A stretch of 64,000 nt of DNA from Kitasatospora sp. MMS16-BH015 (GTDB lineage: Bacteria; Actinomycetota; Actinomycetes; Streptomycetales; Streptomycetaceae): positions 4,278,001 to 4,342,000 of the forward strand of contig NZ_CP025394.1 of assembly GCF_002943525.1 (NCBI RefSeq). Direction: 5' to 3'. Positions 1 to 11,008 of the stretch are shown piece after piece. Numbering within the stretch: position 1 is the first letter of the stretch; each line of letters starts with the position of its first letter. Below the pieces are notes generated by a model, which did no database searches, had not been told where the DNA came from, and saw nothing but the letters and a program-made list of their open reading frames with translations. Both the position numbers and the translations under genes were made by a program.

Positions 1-1
1 G

Positions 2-742
2 CCGCGCGGCTCGCAGCCCACCCAGGCCGGGCGGCTGGTGGTCGAGTGGGCCCGGAACGTGGTGGAGGCGGCCCGTTCGCTGGACGCCGGGATCGACGCG
101 CTGCGCGAGCACCGGGACACCCGGCTGCGGGTGGTGGCCAGCCTGACGGTGGCCGAGTACCTGATGCCCGGCTGGCTGCTGGCCCTGCACGAGGCCAGCC
201 CGGAGACGGCGGTGACGCTGCGCACGGCCAACTCCGCCGACGTCGCGGCGCACGTACTGGCCGGCGACGCCGACCTCGGCTTCGTCGAGGGCCCGGGCAC
301 CCCGCCCGGCCTCTCCGGCGCGGTGGTCGCGGCCGACCGGCTGGTGGTCGTGGTCGGCCCGGGCCACCCGTGGGCCCGGCGGCGGACTCCGCTCACCGGC
401 CGCCAGCTGGCCGAGACCCCGATGGTGGTGCGCGAGCCGGGCTCGGGCACCCGCGAGGTGCTGGACCGGGCGCTCGCCCCGTACGGCGGCACCGCCACAC
501 CCCGGCTGGAGCTGGCCTCCTCCACGGCGCTCAAGGCCGCCGCGATGACCGGCGCCGGGCCGGTCTGCCTGAGCGAGCTGGCGGTGATGGAGGAGCTGGC
601 CACCCGGCGGCTGGTCGAGGTCCCGGTGGAGGGCATCGATCTGCACCGCCCGCTGCGCGCCGTCTGGCCGGCCGGCCAGCGCCCGGCGGGCCCGGCCCGC
701 GAGCTGCTCGGCCTGACCCGCCGGCTCACCCGTCGGGGGTGA
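2..742 (+). CDS. LysR-family transcriptional regulator, 3' part (5' end outside window)
   Basis: The reading frame is open from base 2, so the start lies upstream of the window; 246 residues are visible. The first visible residues (PRGSQPTQAG) match the stretch that follows the winged helix-turn-helix in LysR regulators. The rest is the periplasmic-binding-protein-like effector domain, with a linker helix (about residues 12-40), the 'LRVVASLTVAEYLMP' beginning of subdomain I, and the 'GSGTREVLD' loop typical of these domains. The effector and target genes cannot be deduced because the upstream neighbour is missing. The family is clear; the function is not. Confidence 0.85.
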   Translation, partial: PRGSQPTQAGRLVVEWARNVVEAARSLDAGIDALREHRDTRLRVVASLTVAEYLMPGWLLALHEASPETAVTLRTANSADVAAHVLAGDADLGFVEGPGTPPGLSGAVVAADRLVVVVGPGHPWARRRTPLTGRQLAETPMVVREPGSGTREVLDRALAPYGGTATPRLELASSTALKAAAMTGAGPVCLSELAVMEELATRRLVEVPVEGIDLHRPLRAVWPAGQRPAGPARELLGLTRRLTRRG

Positions 743-793
743 GCAACCACGGCTGACCCCACCGGCCACCCCCGCGAAAACCTTCTTCGTAAA

Positions 794-814
794 GTTGAGC
801 CATGTTCACTCAAC
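794..814 (+). promoter_or_regulatory. HAIR-type operator (HspR binding site) upstream of clpB
   Basis: The inverted repeat GTTGAGC-N7-ACTCAAC has exactly the 7-nt spacing of the HspR HAIR consensus (CTTGAGT-N7-ACTCAAG) and lies 55 nt before the clpB start. In Streptomyces, clpB belongs to the HspR heat-shock regulon (established knowledge). It overlaps the likely promoter, so repression by promoter occlusion is inferred. Confidence 0.75.
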
Positions 815-869
815 TTCCTGCATACTGGTAGAAGCAACAGTCAGCGAGAGCCGAGGAGGCCGCACACCC

Positions 870-3485
<2,616 letters not shown>

Positions 3486-3509
3486 GCGGCACCGCGGCGA
3501 CACCCCATG

Positions 3510-3565
3510 GGGGCTCCCGGTGGGCGGCGGCTTCCGGATCTTCCGGGCAGCCGCCGGGGAGCCCC
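3510..3565 (+). terminator. Hairpin downstream of clpB
   Basis: A GGGGCTCCC arm at 3510-3518 pairs perfectly with 3557-3565, and further GC-rich pairing continues inside the loop (GGCGGC/GCCGCC). It starts 24 nt after the clpB stop. There is no U-tract, as is usual for Streptomyces terminators. Confidence 0.65.
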
Positions 3566-3664
3566 TGTGTCCGGGGCGCTCGATGAGGCAGGATGGAGAC
3601 GTGGAAGGGCGGCCCCTGAGTCCCAGCCACCCTTGTTGTGCACTGAGAACCAGAAGGACCTCCC

Positions 3665-4228
3665 ATGAGCATCGACCCGTCGTCCATCCCCTCCTTCGGT
3701 CTGCCGCAGCCCCCGCAGGGCGGCCAGCCCGGTGGTGGCCCGGCCGGCCCGCCGCCGGTCGTCCGTCCGGACCAGGCACTGGTGGCCCAGCTGCTCAACC
3801 AGATGCAGCTCAAGCACCTGGTCGACGAGGAGGGCGACCTCACCGCCCCCTGGGACGGCTTCCGGGTCTACTACATGTTCCGCGGCGAGCAGAAGGAGCT
3901 CTTCGCGGTCCGCGCGTTCTACGACCGCTCGTACCCGCTCGAGGACAAGCACGAGATCCTCGACCTGATCGACGAGTGGAACCGCGAGACCCTCTGGCCC
4001 AAGGTCTACACCCACACCCACGAGGACGGCGTGGTCCGCCTGATCGGCGAGGCCCAGATGATCGTGGGCACCGGCGTCTCGCTGGACTACTTCGTCACCA
4101 CCGTCGCCAACTGGACCCAGGCGGCCGTCGGCTTCGAGCAGTGGATCGTCGAGCGCCTCGGCCTCCAGAAGGACATCGAGGGCGAGGAGGGCGGCCCCGC
4201 CGAGGGCGAGGCCCCCGAGGAGGGCTGA
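3665..4228 (+). CDS. YbjN domain-containing protein
   Basis: 187-aa soluble protein with a Pro/Gly-rich N-terminus (1-35) followed by a YbjN-like domain (about 40-165), the fold related to type III secretion chaperones. The actinobacterial copies have no assigned biochemical role. The start follows AGAAGGA with suitable spacing. A CAGGAT -10-like box at 3589-3594 may give the gene its own promoter downstream of the clpB hairpin. The C-terminus is an acidic Glu/Gly-rich tail. A perfect 19-bp hairpin ends the transcript. Family assignment is confident; no function is claimed. Confidence 0.85.
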   Translation: MSIDPSSIPSFGLPQPPQGGQPGGGPAGPPPVVRPDQALVAQLLNQMQLKHLVDEEGDLTAPWDGFRVYYMFRGEQKELFAVRAFYDRSYPLEDKHEILDLIDEWNRETLWPKVYTHTHEDGVVRLIGEAQMIVGTGVSLDYFVTTVANWTQAAVGFEQWIVERLGLQKDIEGEEGGPAEGEAPEEG

Positions 4229-4245
4229 ACCCTCCCCCAGGTGTG

Positions 4246-4285
4246 ACGAGAGCCCGCCCTGCCGGTCGGCAGGGCGGGCTCTCGT
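4246..4285. terminator. Bidirectional terminator between the YbjN gene and the GH16-like gene
   Basis: A perfect 19-bp inverted repeat (4246-4264 with 4267-4285) with a minimal loop lies between two convergent stop codons, so it can serve both strands. Confidence 0.9.
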
Positions 4286-4319
4286 GCGTCCGAGCGGGGC
4301 CACCGCGGGCCCCTCGGGC

Positions 4320-5782
4320 CTACTTCGGCGGGACGGTGTTCACGTAGTTGGTCCCGGAGGCGTAGAGGCCGTCCACGTCCTTCTGCACGTCCGCCGCGGA
4401 GAGCGCCTGGCCGGAGCGGTAGTACACCCAGTTGACCTTCATGTCCCAGGTGCGCGGCCCGGTGAACGGCAGGTCGATGACCCAGGCGCTGAAGTGCACG
4501 CCCATCCGCTCCCGGGGGTAGTACTCGCCGTCGTGGCTGAACAGCTCGCGGCCGTCGATCGAGTACGTGACCTTGTCGTTCAGCGCGGTGATCAGCATGG
4601 TGTGCCAGCCGCCCAGGTGCTCCTTGGTGGCGTGGGTGGTGCGGTCGCCCTGCTTCGCACTGCGCCAGCTGGTGGTGTCCAGGTCGGGCGAGGAGGAGCC
4701 CCAGCCGCCGTTGGGCATGTACTCGTAGTCGAGCTCGCTGTAGTTCGACGAGTGGTTGTCCGGCGAGATCGCGTAGAACGACTCGTTGAGGTGGTCGCCG
4801 GTCTTGCCGCTGGTGGGCTTGTCCGCGAGGTAGACCCGGGCCGCCAGGGTGCCGGTGAAGACGTCCGGGCTGCCCTGGATCTCGGACTGCTGGGTGCCCT
4901 GCTTGGTGCCGTCGGTGGTCATCCGCAGCTGCATCGTCTGCCCGCCCTGGGCGCCCTGCTCGGCGGGGAAGGTGACGCCCGCCGTCGTCCAGGTGTCCTT
5001 GATGCCGGGGCCGCCGCCGTCGGTGCGGACCGTCCAGCCGTGCGCGGCGAGCGCCGGGTCGTCGGCGCCGCTGTAGTGGAAGTTGTCGAACAGCACGCCG
5101 GCGGGCGGCGCCGCAGCCGCCGCACCCGTGCCCGCGCCCGCGCCCGGGCCGGCGGACCCGGCCGGCTCGTGGCCCCAGACCAGCTTGCCCTTGAGGTAGG
5201 CCGTCACCAGCTTGGCGGCCTCCGGCTTGGTGGCCTTGGCGTCGTAGGAGTGGTCGGCGGCCTGGTTCAGCGCCTGGTGGTCGAGCCGGTAGAGCTGGAG
5301 GCCGAACTCCTGGGTGGAGGCGCCCGGGGCCAGCGTGCCGGCGCCGCCGGTGAAGGTCAGCTGGAGGTAGTGGGTGGCGCCCTGGACGGGGGCGGGCAGG
5401 GCGGTGATCTGCTCCACCAGGTTGGAGCAACCAGCGTGCGCCTGAACGCAGTTGGTGCCGTAGGCGGCTCCGGCCGCGGCGCTGAAGTAGTACCGCACGG
5501 TGACGTCGCTCAGCGGCACCGGCTGCTTGGAGGTGTTGAAGACCTCCAGCCAGGCCCGGGCCACCCCGCCGGTGGCGGGCGCGTCGGTGCGGTAGTTCAC
5601 CGCGATCGGGTCGCTCTCCGCCGCACCGGCGCCGCCGCCGCCCCCCCGACCGCACCGGTGGCCGCGGAGGAATGCCACCGGGTGTAGAAGCCCGCGCCCG
5701 TGCCCGCGAGAACGGACAGCACCAAGAACAGTTTGAACACGAGCGAAGTACTGCGGCGGGGTTGTTGACGAGGGCGGCTCAC
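4320..5782 (-). CDS. Secreted CBM3 / GH16-like protein with an apparent frameshift in a C7 tract
   Basis: The frame is broken. Starting at the GTG at 5782 (AGGAG 5 nt upstream) there is a basic N-terminus and a hydrophobic signal/anchor segment (LVFKLFLVLSVLAGTGAG). The frame then runs out after the seven-C run at 5641-5647. The continuing frame downstream encodes a CBM3-like cellulose-binding domain (VNYRTDAP..., about 130 aa), a Pro/Ala/Gly linker, and a concanavalin-like domain carrying ELDYEY, which matches the ExDxE catalytic signature of GH16 glycanases. The gene length is 3n+2, so one extra base in the tract would give a continuous protein of about 487 aa. This could be a sequencing error, a phase-variable tract or a real lesion. 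It is divergent from a GT2 gene, so a role in trimming or binding the glycan made there is plausible. The glycanase substrate is unknown. Confidence 0.8.
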
Positions 5783-6014
5783 TGTCTCTCCTACGGGAAA
5801 ACGCACTGGCACGCGGCGGCTGCGGTTTCACGACTATCCACCACTCCGGGGCCCGGATTACCAGCTCCTGTCCGAATTGCTGCGTTTTGCCAAACCACAG
5901 TCCACGCACTGTTCACGATTCGGGTCACCCTCGTTCAACTCCGGGATCACAGCCCGCCGGAGGTCCACCTGATCCTGTGGAGGCCATCGCAGATGAATCA
6001 CGGGGAGAGAGACC

Positions 6015-7214
6015 TTGGCAGGCACCACTGCGCGCCGCGAGCGGGCCCGGGCCACGCGCAGCGACGCGTCCCAGGCGGCGCGCAGCCGGCACCGGAGAGG
6101 CCGTACCGCCCTGGTCGAGCCGGGGAGCACCGCGCACTACGACACGGTGATCCTGGTCCCGGCGCGGAACGAGGAGGCCGGGGTGCTCACCTCGCTGAAC
6201 TCGCTGGCCGCCCAGAGCCGCCGCCCCGACCTGATCATCGTGGTGGTCAACAACTCCACCGACCGCACCGAGCAGTTCGCCCAGCAGTTCGCCGATGACC
6301 CGCGGACGCCGGCCACCGTGGTGCTCAACCTCCCGGAGAACCCGCACAAGAAGGCCGGGGCGCTCAACCACGGCCTCGACTGGCTCCGCCAGGCCGTCGG
6401 CGGCCGGCTCACCGGCGCCGTCCGGCACGTCCTGGTGATGGACGCCGACACCGAGCTGCACCCCAAGTTCATCGAGCGGGCGCGCAACGTGATCTCCTCC
6501 GGCCCCGAGATCGGCGGCGTCAGCGCCGCCTGCCTGGGCCGGACCGACCTCTGGCGCAGCCCCTGGCAGCGCTACCTGCTCGGCATGCAGATCATCGAGT
6601 ACGGCCGCGCCGCCAACTCCCGCTACCGCCGCGACGTGCACACCATGTCCGGCGCCGGCTCGTTCTACCGGGCCGAGGCCCTGCAGAGCCTGATCGACTG
6701 GCGCGGCGAGGTCTTCTGGGAGGACCACCGCAACCTGGTCGAGGACTACGAGACCACCCTGGCGCTCAAGGAGTCTGGCTGGAAGGTCACCGCCAACCAG
6801 CTCTGCATCGCCTACACCGACCTGATGCCGACCCTGCGCGAGCTCATCCAGCAGCGCGAGCGCTGGAGCCGCGGCACCGTCGACACCCTGCGCAACCGGG
6901 GCTGGACGAAGTTCACCTGGCACTCGATCACCACCCTGATCCTCGGCCTGCTCGGCGGCATCTACGTACTGACCTGGGGCACCGGCCAACTCTGGCTGCT
7001 CGCCCGGCACGGCGTCTCCCACCAGCCGCTCTTCTGGGCCCTGGTCGGATTCTGGATCGTCTATCCGGCACTTCGGGTACGGAACCTCGGCTGGAAGGCG
7101 ATGCTGGTCGAAGCCTCGCTCATTCCGGAATTGGTCTACACCGTGGTCCGGACCTATTGGCTGCTGTCCTCCATCGTGAAGTCCTACGTGACTCGCGTCT
7201 CCGCCTGGAAATGA
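6015..7214 (+). CDS. Membrane-associated family 2 glycosyltransferase
   Basis: 399 aa. GT-A fold with ILVPARNEE (46-54), the DxD motif DAD at 143-145, the acceptor ED at 243-244, and the processive-enzyme QxxRW motif at 280-284. These are the features of cellulose-, chitin- and hyaluronan-synthase-like enzymes. C-terminal membrane segments lie at about 304-330, 337-352 and 365-387. The TTG at 6015 is preceded by GGGGAGAG; no ATG fits the conserved N-terminus. A 61-aa membrane protein follows 13 nt later, and a secreted CBM3/GH16-like gene is divergent, so the three may form a small extracellular glycan locus. It is shorter than BcsA and has no PilZ domain. Sugar and product are unknown. Confidence 0.88.
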   Translation: MAGTTARRERARATRSDASQAARSRHRRGRTALVEPGSTAHYDTVILVPARNEEAGVLTSLNSLAAQSRRPDLIIVVVNNSTDRTEQFAQQFADDPRTPATVVLNLPENPHKKAGALNHGLDWLRQAVGGRLTGAVRHVLVMDADTELHPKFIERARNVISSGPEIGGVSAACLGRTDLWRSPWQRYLLGMQIIEYGRAANSRYRRDVHTMSGAGSFYRAEALQSLIDWRGEVFWEDHRNLVEDYETTLALKESGWKVTANQLCIAYTDLMPTLRELIQQRERWSRGTVDTLRNRGWTKFTWHSITTLILGLLGGIYVLTWGTGQLWLLARHGVSHQPLFWALVGFWIVYPALRVRNLGWKAMLVEASLIPELVYTVVRTYWLLSSIVKSYVTRVSAWK

Positions 7215-7227
7215 GCAGGAAGCTCAA

Positions 7228-7413
7228 ATGAATTCCCTCAAGGGCCTGGGGATCTGCATCGTCCTCGCGAGCCTCGCCTTCGCGCTGACCCAGATCTCCG
7301 ACGTCGACCGCGTGCTCCTCGGCGTGAGCATCGCCATCATCGCCGTCTCCCTGATCACCTACGTCGCCTCGATCCGCCGCAAGCGCCGCGACCGCCGCAT
7401 CGCCGGCGGCTGA
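7228..7413 (+). CDS. Small two-helix membrane protein coupled to the GT2
   Basis: 61 aa with two predicted membrane helices (about 5-20 and 28-50) and a strongly basic C-terminus (RRKRRDRR), which would place the C-terminus in the cytosol. It starts 13 nt after the glycosyltransferase stop with AGGAAG before the ATG, so it is almost certainly in the same operon. I do not recognise a family. By position it could be an accessory or stabilising subunit of the glycosyltransferase (inference). Confidence 0.7.
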   Translation: MNSLKGLGICIVLASLAFALTQISDVDRVLLGVSIAIIAVSLITYVASIRRKRRDRRIAGG

Positions 7414-7526
7414 CCGGCCCGCCCCGACCGGGCGGTTCACACTTGTCGCGACCCGGCCCGCCCCAGATGATGGGCACGATCGCTGAGCACAGCGCCGTTG
7501 CCGTGCCGAGCCGTGAGGAGCCGTTG

Positions 7527-8696
7527 ATGGGTGCGAGGCCGCTGCTGAACCGCCGACTGGCGGGGATGGGTACGACGATCTTCGCGGAGATGTCCGCACT
7601 GGCCGTCGCCACCGGGTCGATCAACCTGGGGCAGGGCTTCCCGGACACCGACGGGCCGGAGGAGGTCCGGGAGGCGGCCGTCCGGGCACTGCGCGAGGGC
7701 AAGGGCAACCAGTACCCGCCGGGGCCCGGCATCCCCGAGCTGCGCCAGGCCATCGCCGAACACCAGCAGCGCTTCTACGGGTTGAGCTACGACCCGGACA
7801 CCGAGGTGCTGGTCACGGCCGGTGCCACCGAGGCGATCGCCGCCACCCTGCTCGCCCTGCTCGAACCCGGCGACGAGGTCATCGCCTTCGAGCCGTTCTA
7901 CGACTCCTACGCGGCCTGCATCGCGATGGCCGGGGCCGAGCGCGTGCCGCTCACCCTCCGCGCCCCCGACTTCCGCCCCGACCTGGACGAGCTGCGCTCC
8001 CTGATCACCCCGCGCACCCGCCTGCTCCTGCTCAACACCCCGCACAACCCCACCGGCACCGTCCTGAGCCCCGACGAACTGCGCGTGATCGCCGAACTCG
8101 CCGTCGAGCACGACCTGTTGGTCGTCACCGACGAGGTCTACGAACACCTGGTCTTCGCCGGCACCCACCACCCGCTCGCCGCCCTCCCCGGCATGCGCGA
8201 GCGCACCGTTTCGATCTCCTCGGCCGGCAAGACCTTCTCCTTCACCGGCTGGAAGGTCGGCTGGGTCACCGCCCGCCCCGAGCTGGTCGCCGCCGTCCGC
8301 ACCGCCAAGCAGTACCTCACCTTCGTCAGCGCCGGCCCCTTCCAGTACGCCGTCGCCGAGGCCCTGCGCCTGCCCGACTCCTACTTCGACACCTTCCGCG
8401 CCGACCTCACCCGCAAGCGCGACCTGCTCTCCGCGGGCCTGACCGCCGCCGGCTTCCACGTCTTCGAGCCCCAGGGCACCTACTTCATCACCACCGACAT
8501 CACCCCCCTCGGCGAGCAGGACGGCATCGACTTCTGCCGCGCCCTCCCCACCCGCTGCGGCGTGGTCGCCATCCCCAACGCCGTCTTCTACGACAACACC
8601 GAAGCCGGCCGCAGCCACGTGCGATTCACCTTCTGCAAGCAGGATTCCGTGTTGCAGGAGGCCGTCGAACGACTCGCGAAGCTGCGGAGCAGCTGA
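7527..8696 (+). CDS. PLP-dependent class I/II aminotransferase
   Basis: 389 aa, fold-type I aminotransferase. The motif SSAGKTFSFTGWKVGW carries the Schiff-base lysine, and NTPHNPTG and VTDEVYEHL are the usual cofactor-binding segments. The beginning (RPLLNRRLAGMGTTIFAEMSALA) resembles the kynurenine/glutamine aminotransferase and DapC-like group. The open frame extends upstream to 7443, but the ATG at 7527 has AGGAG at a proper distance and matches family N-termini. Substrate cannot be fixed; N-succinyl-diaminopimelate, methionine-type or aromatic oxo-acid transamination are all possible. Confidence 0.88.
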   Translation: MGARPLLNRRLAGMGTTIFAEMSALAVATGSINLGQGFPDTDGPEEVREAAVRALREGKGNQYPPGPGIPELRQAIAEHQQRFYGLSYDPDTEVLVTAGATEAIAATLLALLEPGDEVIAFEPFYDSYAACIAMAGAERVPLTLRAPDFRPDLDELRSLITPRTRLLLLNTPHNPTGTVLSPDELRVIAELAVEHDLLVVTDEVYEHLVFAGTHHPLAALPGMRERTVSISSAGKTFSFTGWKVGWVTARPELVAAVRTAKQYLTFVSAGPFQYAVAEALRLPDSYFDTFRADLTRKRDLLSAGLTAAGFHVFEPQGTYFITTDITPLGEQDGIDFCRALPTRCGVVAIPNAVFYDNTEAGRSHVRFTFCKQDSVLQEAVERLAKLRSS

Positions 8697-8742
8697 GGCC
8701 GGCCGGCAGCAAGGGATCGGGCCCCGGGGCAGATGTCGGACC

Positions 8743-8890
8743 TCAGGCGCCGGGGACCCATCCGAGCGTCAGGTCGGCGAGGTTCACCGCGCGAACCCAC
8801 CAGGCCCGCCGGCCGCCGGACCAGCGCACTTCCCGCTTCCGCGCGGGCCTCGCCCACCCGGACAAGCGGCGCGCCGGCGCGGCGGCGCAT
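8743..8890 (-). pseudogene. Possible remnant of a small gene
   Basis: In the gap between the aminotransferase and the immunity genes, the minus strand holds a coding-like tail (VRWSGGRRAWWVRAVNLADL, then TLGWVPGA and stop) with G/C third positions. Another frame starting at the ATG at 8890 (MRRRAGAPLVRVGEARAEAG) would join it after one frame change. It may be a decayed or mis-sequenced reading frame of about 50 aa. The rest of the 219-nt gap shows nothing else. Confidence 0.28.
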
Positions 8891-8915
8891 CCCCGTCCGT
8901 GCCGGGGCAACGTCG

Positions 8916-9620
8916 TCACTGCGGCGCCAGGGGCATCGCCTCGAAGCCGTCGAAGAGGTAGGCGTAGACCTGGGCGAGGTAGCCGGCTAGTTCCCGCTCG
9001 TCGGCGAACCGCACGTGGGTGAGGGCGGCCCACCGGTCGACGGCGGGCGGGCGCCGGGCCAGGTGCAGCAGCCCGGCCCGGACGGTCTCACGGTAGTCGG
9101 GCCAGGCCGAGTCGAAGGTGCCGCGCAGCAGACCCAGGTCGTCCACCGCCTCGACGCCGAGCAACCCCGCGCAGAAGTGCACGAACCGCCGATCCACGCC
9201 CGGCACGTCCAGGCCGAGGTCGGCGAGCGGGACGGTGGTGGCGTCGACGACCCCGCCGGGGTACGGGTAGAGCGTGGTGTTCAGGAGGTCGTCCTCCTCC
9301 GCTGGGCCAGCCGCACCCACACCCTCCGCCGGACGGTAGACGCCGTACAACAGGCCGAGGGTGAGGAAATCCCCACGCACGTAGTTGATTTCACCATCGG
9401 ATCCGTACGGCTCCGCCGGGTCGATGGCGATCGCGGTGGCCTTGCCCAGGCAATTCAGGAACGGACCGTAGACCGCCTCGAACGGCAGGATCGGGGCGAG
9501 ATCGTGGTCCTTGAGCGCGGCCGCGCGGAGGGCGTCCTCGGCCTGGACGAGGGCCTCTTCGGAATCGAAGCGCGTCGCCCACGGGCCGGTGCGCGGCGGA
9601 AGTTCGTCTCTGGTGGGCAT
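8916..9620 (-). CDS. Putative immunity protein of a polymorphic-toxin locus (larger paralogue)
   Basis: 234-aa soluble protein of no family I can name. Its last ~75 residues clearly match the 104-aa protein encoded just upstream (RRPPAVDRWAALTHVRFADE versus RRPASVKEWWSLTRYSFRSE), so the pair arose by duplication. GGGAG precedes the ATG at 9620. It lies 9 nt downstream of that small gene and in the same direction as the toxin candidate and the CpnT/WXG-like gene. Cytosolic immunity to the neighbouring toxin is inferred from this order alone. Confidence 0.65.
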   Translation of the reverse strand: MPTRDELPPRTGPWATRFDSEEALVQAEDALRAAALKDHDLAPILPFEAVYGPFLNCLGKATAIAIDPAEPYGSDGEINYVRGDFLTLGLLYGVYRPAEGVGAAGPAEEDDLLNTTLYPYPGGVVDATTVPLADLGLDVPGVDRRFVHFCAGLLGVEAVDDLGLLRGTFDSAWPDYRETVRAGLLHLARRPPAVDRWAALTHVRFADERELAGYLAQVYAYLFDGFEAMPLAPQ

Positions 9621-9629
9621 GCGGCTCCC

Positions 9630-9944
9630 TCAGGGGGCGATCGGCGCCTCGGCCCGGCCCCCATAGAAGTGGTCGTGCAGTTCCTGGAGGTACGCATAGA
9701 GCTCGTCCTCGGACCGGAAGGAGTACCGGGTGAGGCTCCACCATTCCTTGACGGAGGCGGGCCGTCGTTCGAGCAGGTAGTCGAGGCTGACGCGCAGGCG
9801 CGCGGCGTGATCGTCCTCCGCCCGTGCCTCCGCCCGGTACACCCCGATGTCGTCGATCAGCTCGGGGTGGAAGGCGTTCTTGTAGAACTCCCGGAGCCTC
9901 GGATCGTCGTGCCAGCCCGGAATGTCCCACGCCGTCCAGCCCAT
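9630..9944 (-). CDS. Putative immunity protein (small paralogue)
   Basis: 104-aa acidic protein homologous to the C-terminal part of the downstream 234-aa protein. Tryptophan/tyrosine-rich segments (MGWTAWDIPGWH, KEWWSLTRYSF, DELYAYLQEL) are visible and there is no signal peptide or membrane segment. It begins 50 nt after the toxin-candidate stop. Small acidic proteins directly behind a toxin gene are usually its immunity protein, but no family match is claimed. Confidence 0.65.
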   Translation of the reverse strand: MGWTAWDIPGWHDDPRLREFYKNAFHPELIDDIGVYRAEARAEDDHAARLRVSLDYLLERRPASVKEWWSLTRYSFRSEDELYAYLQELHDHFYGGRAEAPIAP

Positions 9945-9994
9945 CGGAAATCACCGCCATCGGGTCGATCGTCACCATCAGCCGAGTCGCGCCA

Positions 9995-11008
9995 TCATAT
10001 CCCTTGATGTCGCGACCTGTTGTGCTTGAAAACTGGCTCCGGGAACATCGTGTGGAGCTTGAACCCGCCGTTTCCGTCCGGCTCGTAGACCGCCTTCACG
10101 GTGGCGTTCTTGAAGTTGACCTCCTTGTAATTCACCGCACCGTTGTGGTCGAACGGCTGGTCCGGATCGATGTAATAGCCACGGAACTTCCCGGTGTGCC
10201 CGCCCGGTCCCCAGGCATCGCTCGGGGCGAACTCCACCACTTGACGGCCCGGCCAGCTCGGGTCCAGTCGGGAGCGTGCGTACTCGTCGGCATAGACGTA
10301 CGACTCGTTGTCCTTGAACGCCGTGGAGTAGGACTCGCACCGGTGCCGGTTCGGCGGGCCCTTCTCGGCGTCGTAGTAGAGGTCCGGCGGGGTCGGCCGT
10401 CCCGGGGTGCCGGGCGGCCCGTGCAGCGGGTCGACCTTGTCGGTGGACCGCACGTAGCCGGTGTTCGGGTCCTTGGCGACCGTGCGGTTGTGCTGCGGCC
10501 CCTCCATCACCGGCGTGCCCAGGCGGTCCTTGAGCTGCTGGTCCGTCACGTCGAGGTGACGGCCCACGCCGTGGCCCTGGGAGCGCAGCTCCTCCACCCG
10601 CTCGTCGATCCGACGGTGGTAGAGCTGCCGCAGGGCCTTCCGGCCCGGCACGGACTGGCCTGGTTCGAGGTTCTTGACGCCCTCCTTCGCCAGGGAGGTG
10701 GCATTGTTCTGGAGACTGCGGTGGACGGCGCCCTCGGCTTCGTCCAGGTTCTTCTTGGTGATCTCGAGGCCGTGCCCGATCGACCGATGGCCACCGGCCA
10801 TCGCCTTCGACATGTCACTGATCATCGAGTCGAGCACCGGCCGGACGGCCTTGTCGACGATCTGCCCCAGCTTGCCCCTCCCCAGCACCTTGCCCCGGGT
10901 TGCCGTGTCCAGGTCCCGCGAGTGCCGCTCGACGGTGGCCGCGTGCTCGTGCGCCCGGCCGGCCGCCTGGCTCAGTGCGGACCGGTTGGCCCGGAATCCC
11001 TTGCTCAT
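9995..11008 (-). CDS. Putative polymorphic toxin with unrecognised C-terminal domain
   Basis: 337 aa. The N-terminal half (1-150) is helical with no signal peptide (MSKGFRANRSALSQAAGRAHEH...) and resembles pre-toxin regions of secreted actinobacterial effectors. A Pro/Gly-rich linker (about 205-225) leads to a compact C-terminal domain of about 110 aa containing CESYSTAFKD, RQVVEFAPSDAWG and KLHTMFPEP, which I cannot assign. It overlaps the CpnT/WXG-like gene by 4 nt (ATGA), so the two are translationally coupled, and two putative immunity genes follow. The 3' end is less GC-rich than its surroundings, which suggests exchange of the toxin tip. Toxic activity is inferred, not shown. Confidence 0.7.
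   Translation of the reverse strand: MSKGFRANRSALSQAAGRAHEHAATVERHSRDLDTATRGKVLGRGKLGQIVDKAVRPVLDSMISDMSKAMAGGHRSIGHGLEITKKNLDEAEGAVHRSLQNNATSLAKEGVKNLEPGQSVPGRKALRQLYHRRIDERVEELRSQGHGVGRHLDVTDQQLKDRLGTPVMEGPQHNRTVAKDPNTGYVRSTDKVDPLHGPPGTPGRPTPPDLYYDAEKGPPNRHRCESYSTAFKDNESYVYADEYARSRLDPSWPGRQVVEFAPSDAWGPGGHTGKFRGYYIDPDQPFDHNGAVNYKEVNFKNATVKAVYEPDGNGGFKLHTMFPEPVFKHNRSRHQGI

Noticed and set aside
9015..10007. 330-codon plus-strand frame across the immunity genes
   Set aside because: The minus strand has the two homologous proteins with good ribosome sites; the plus frame has no recognisable content.
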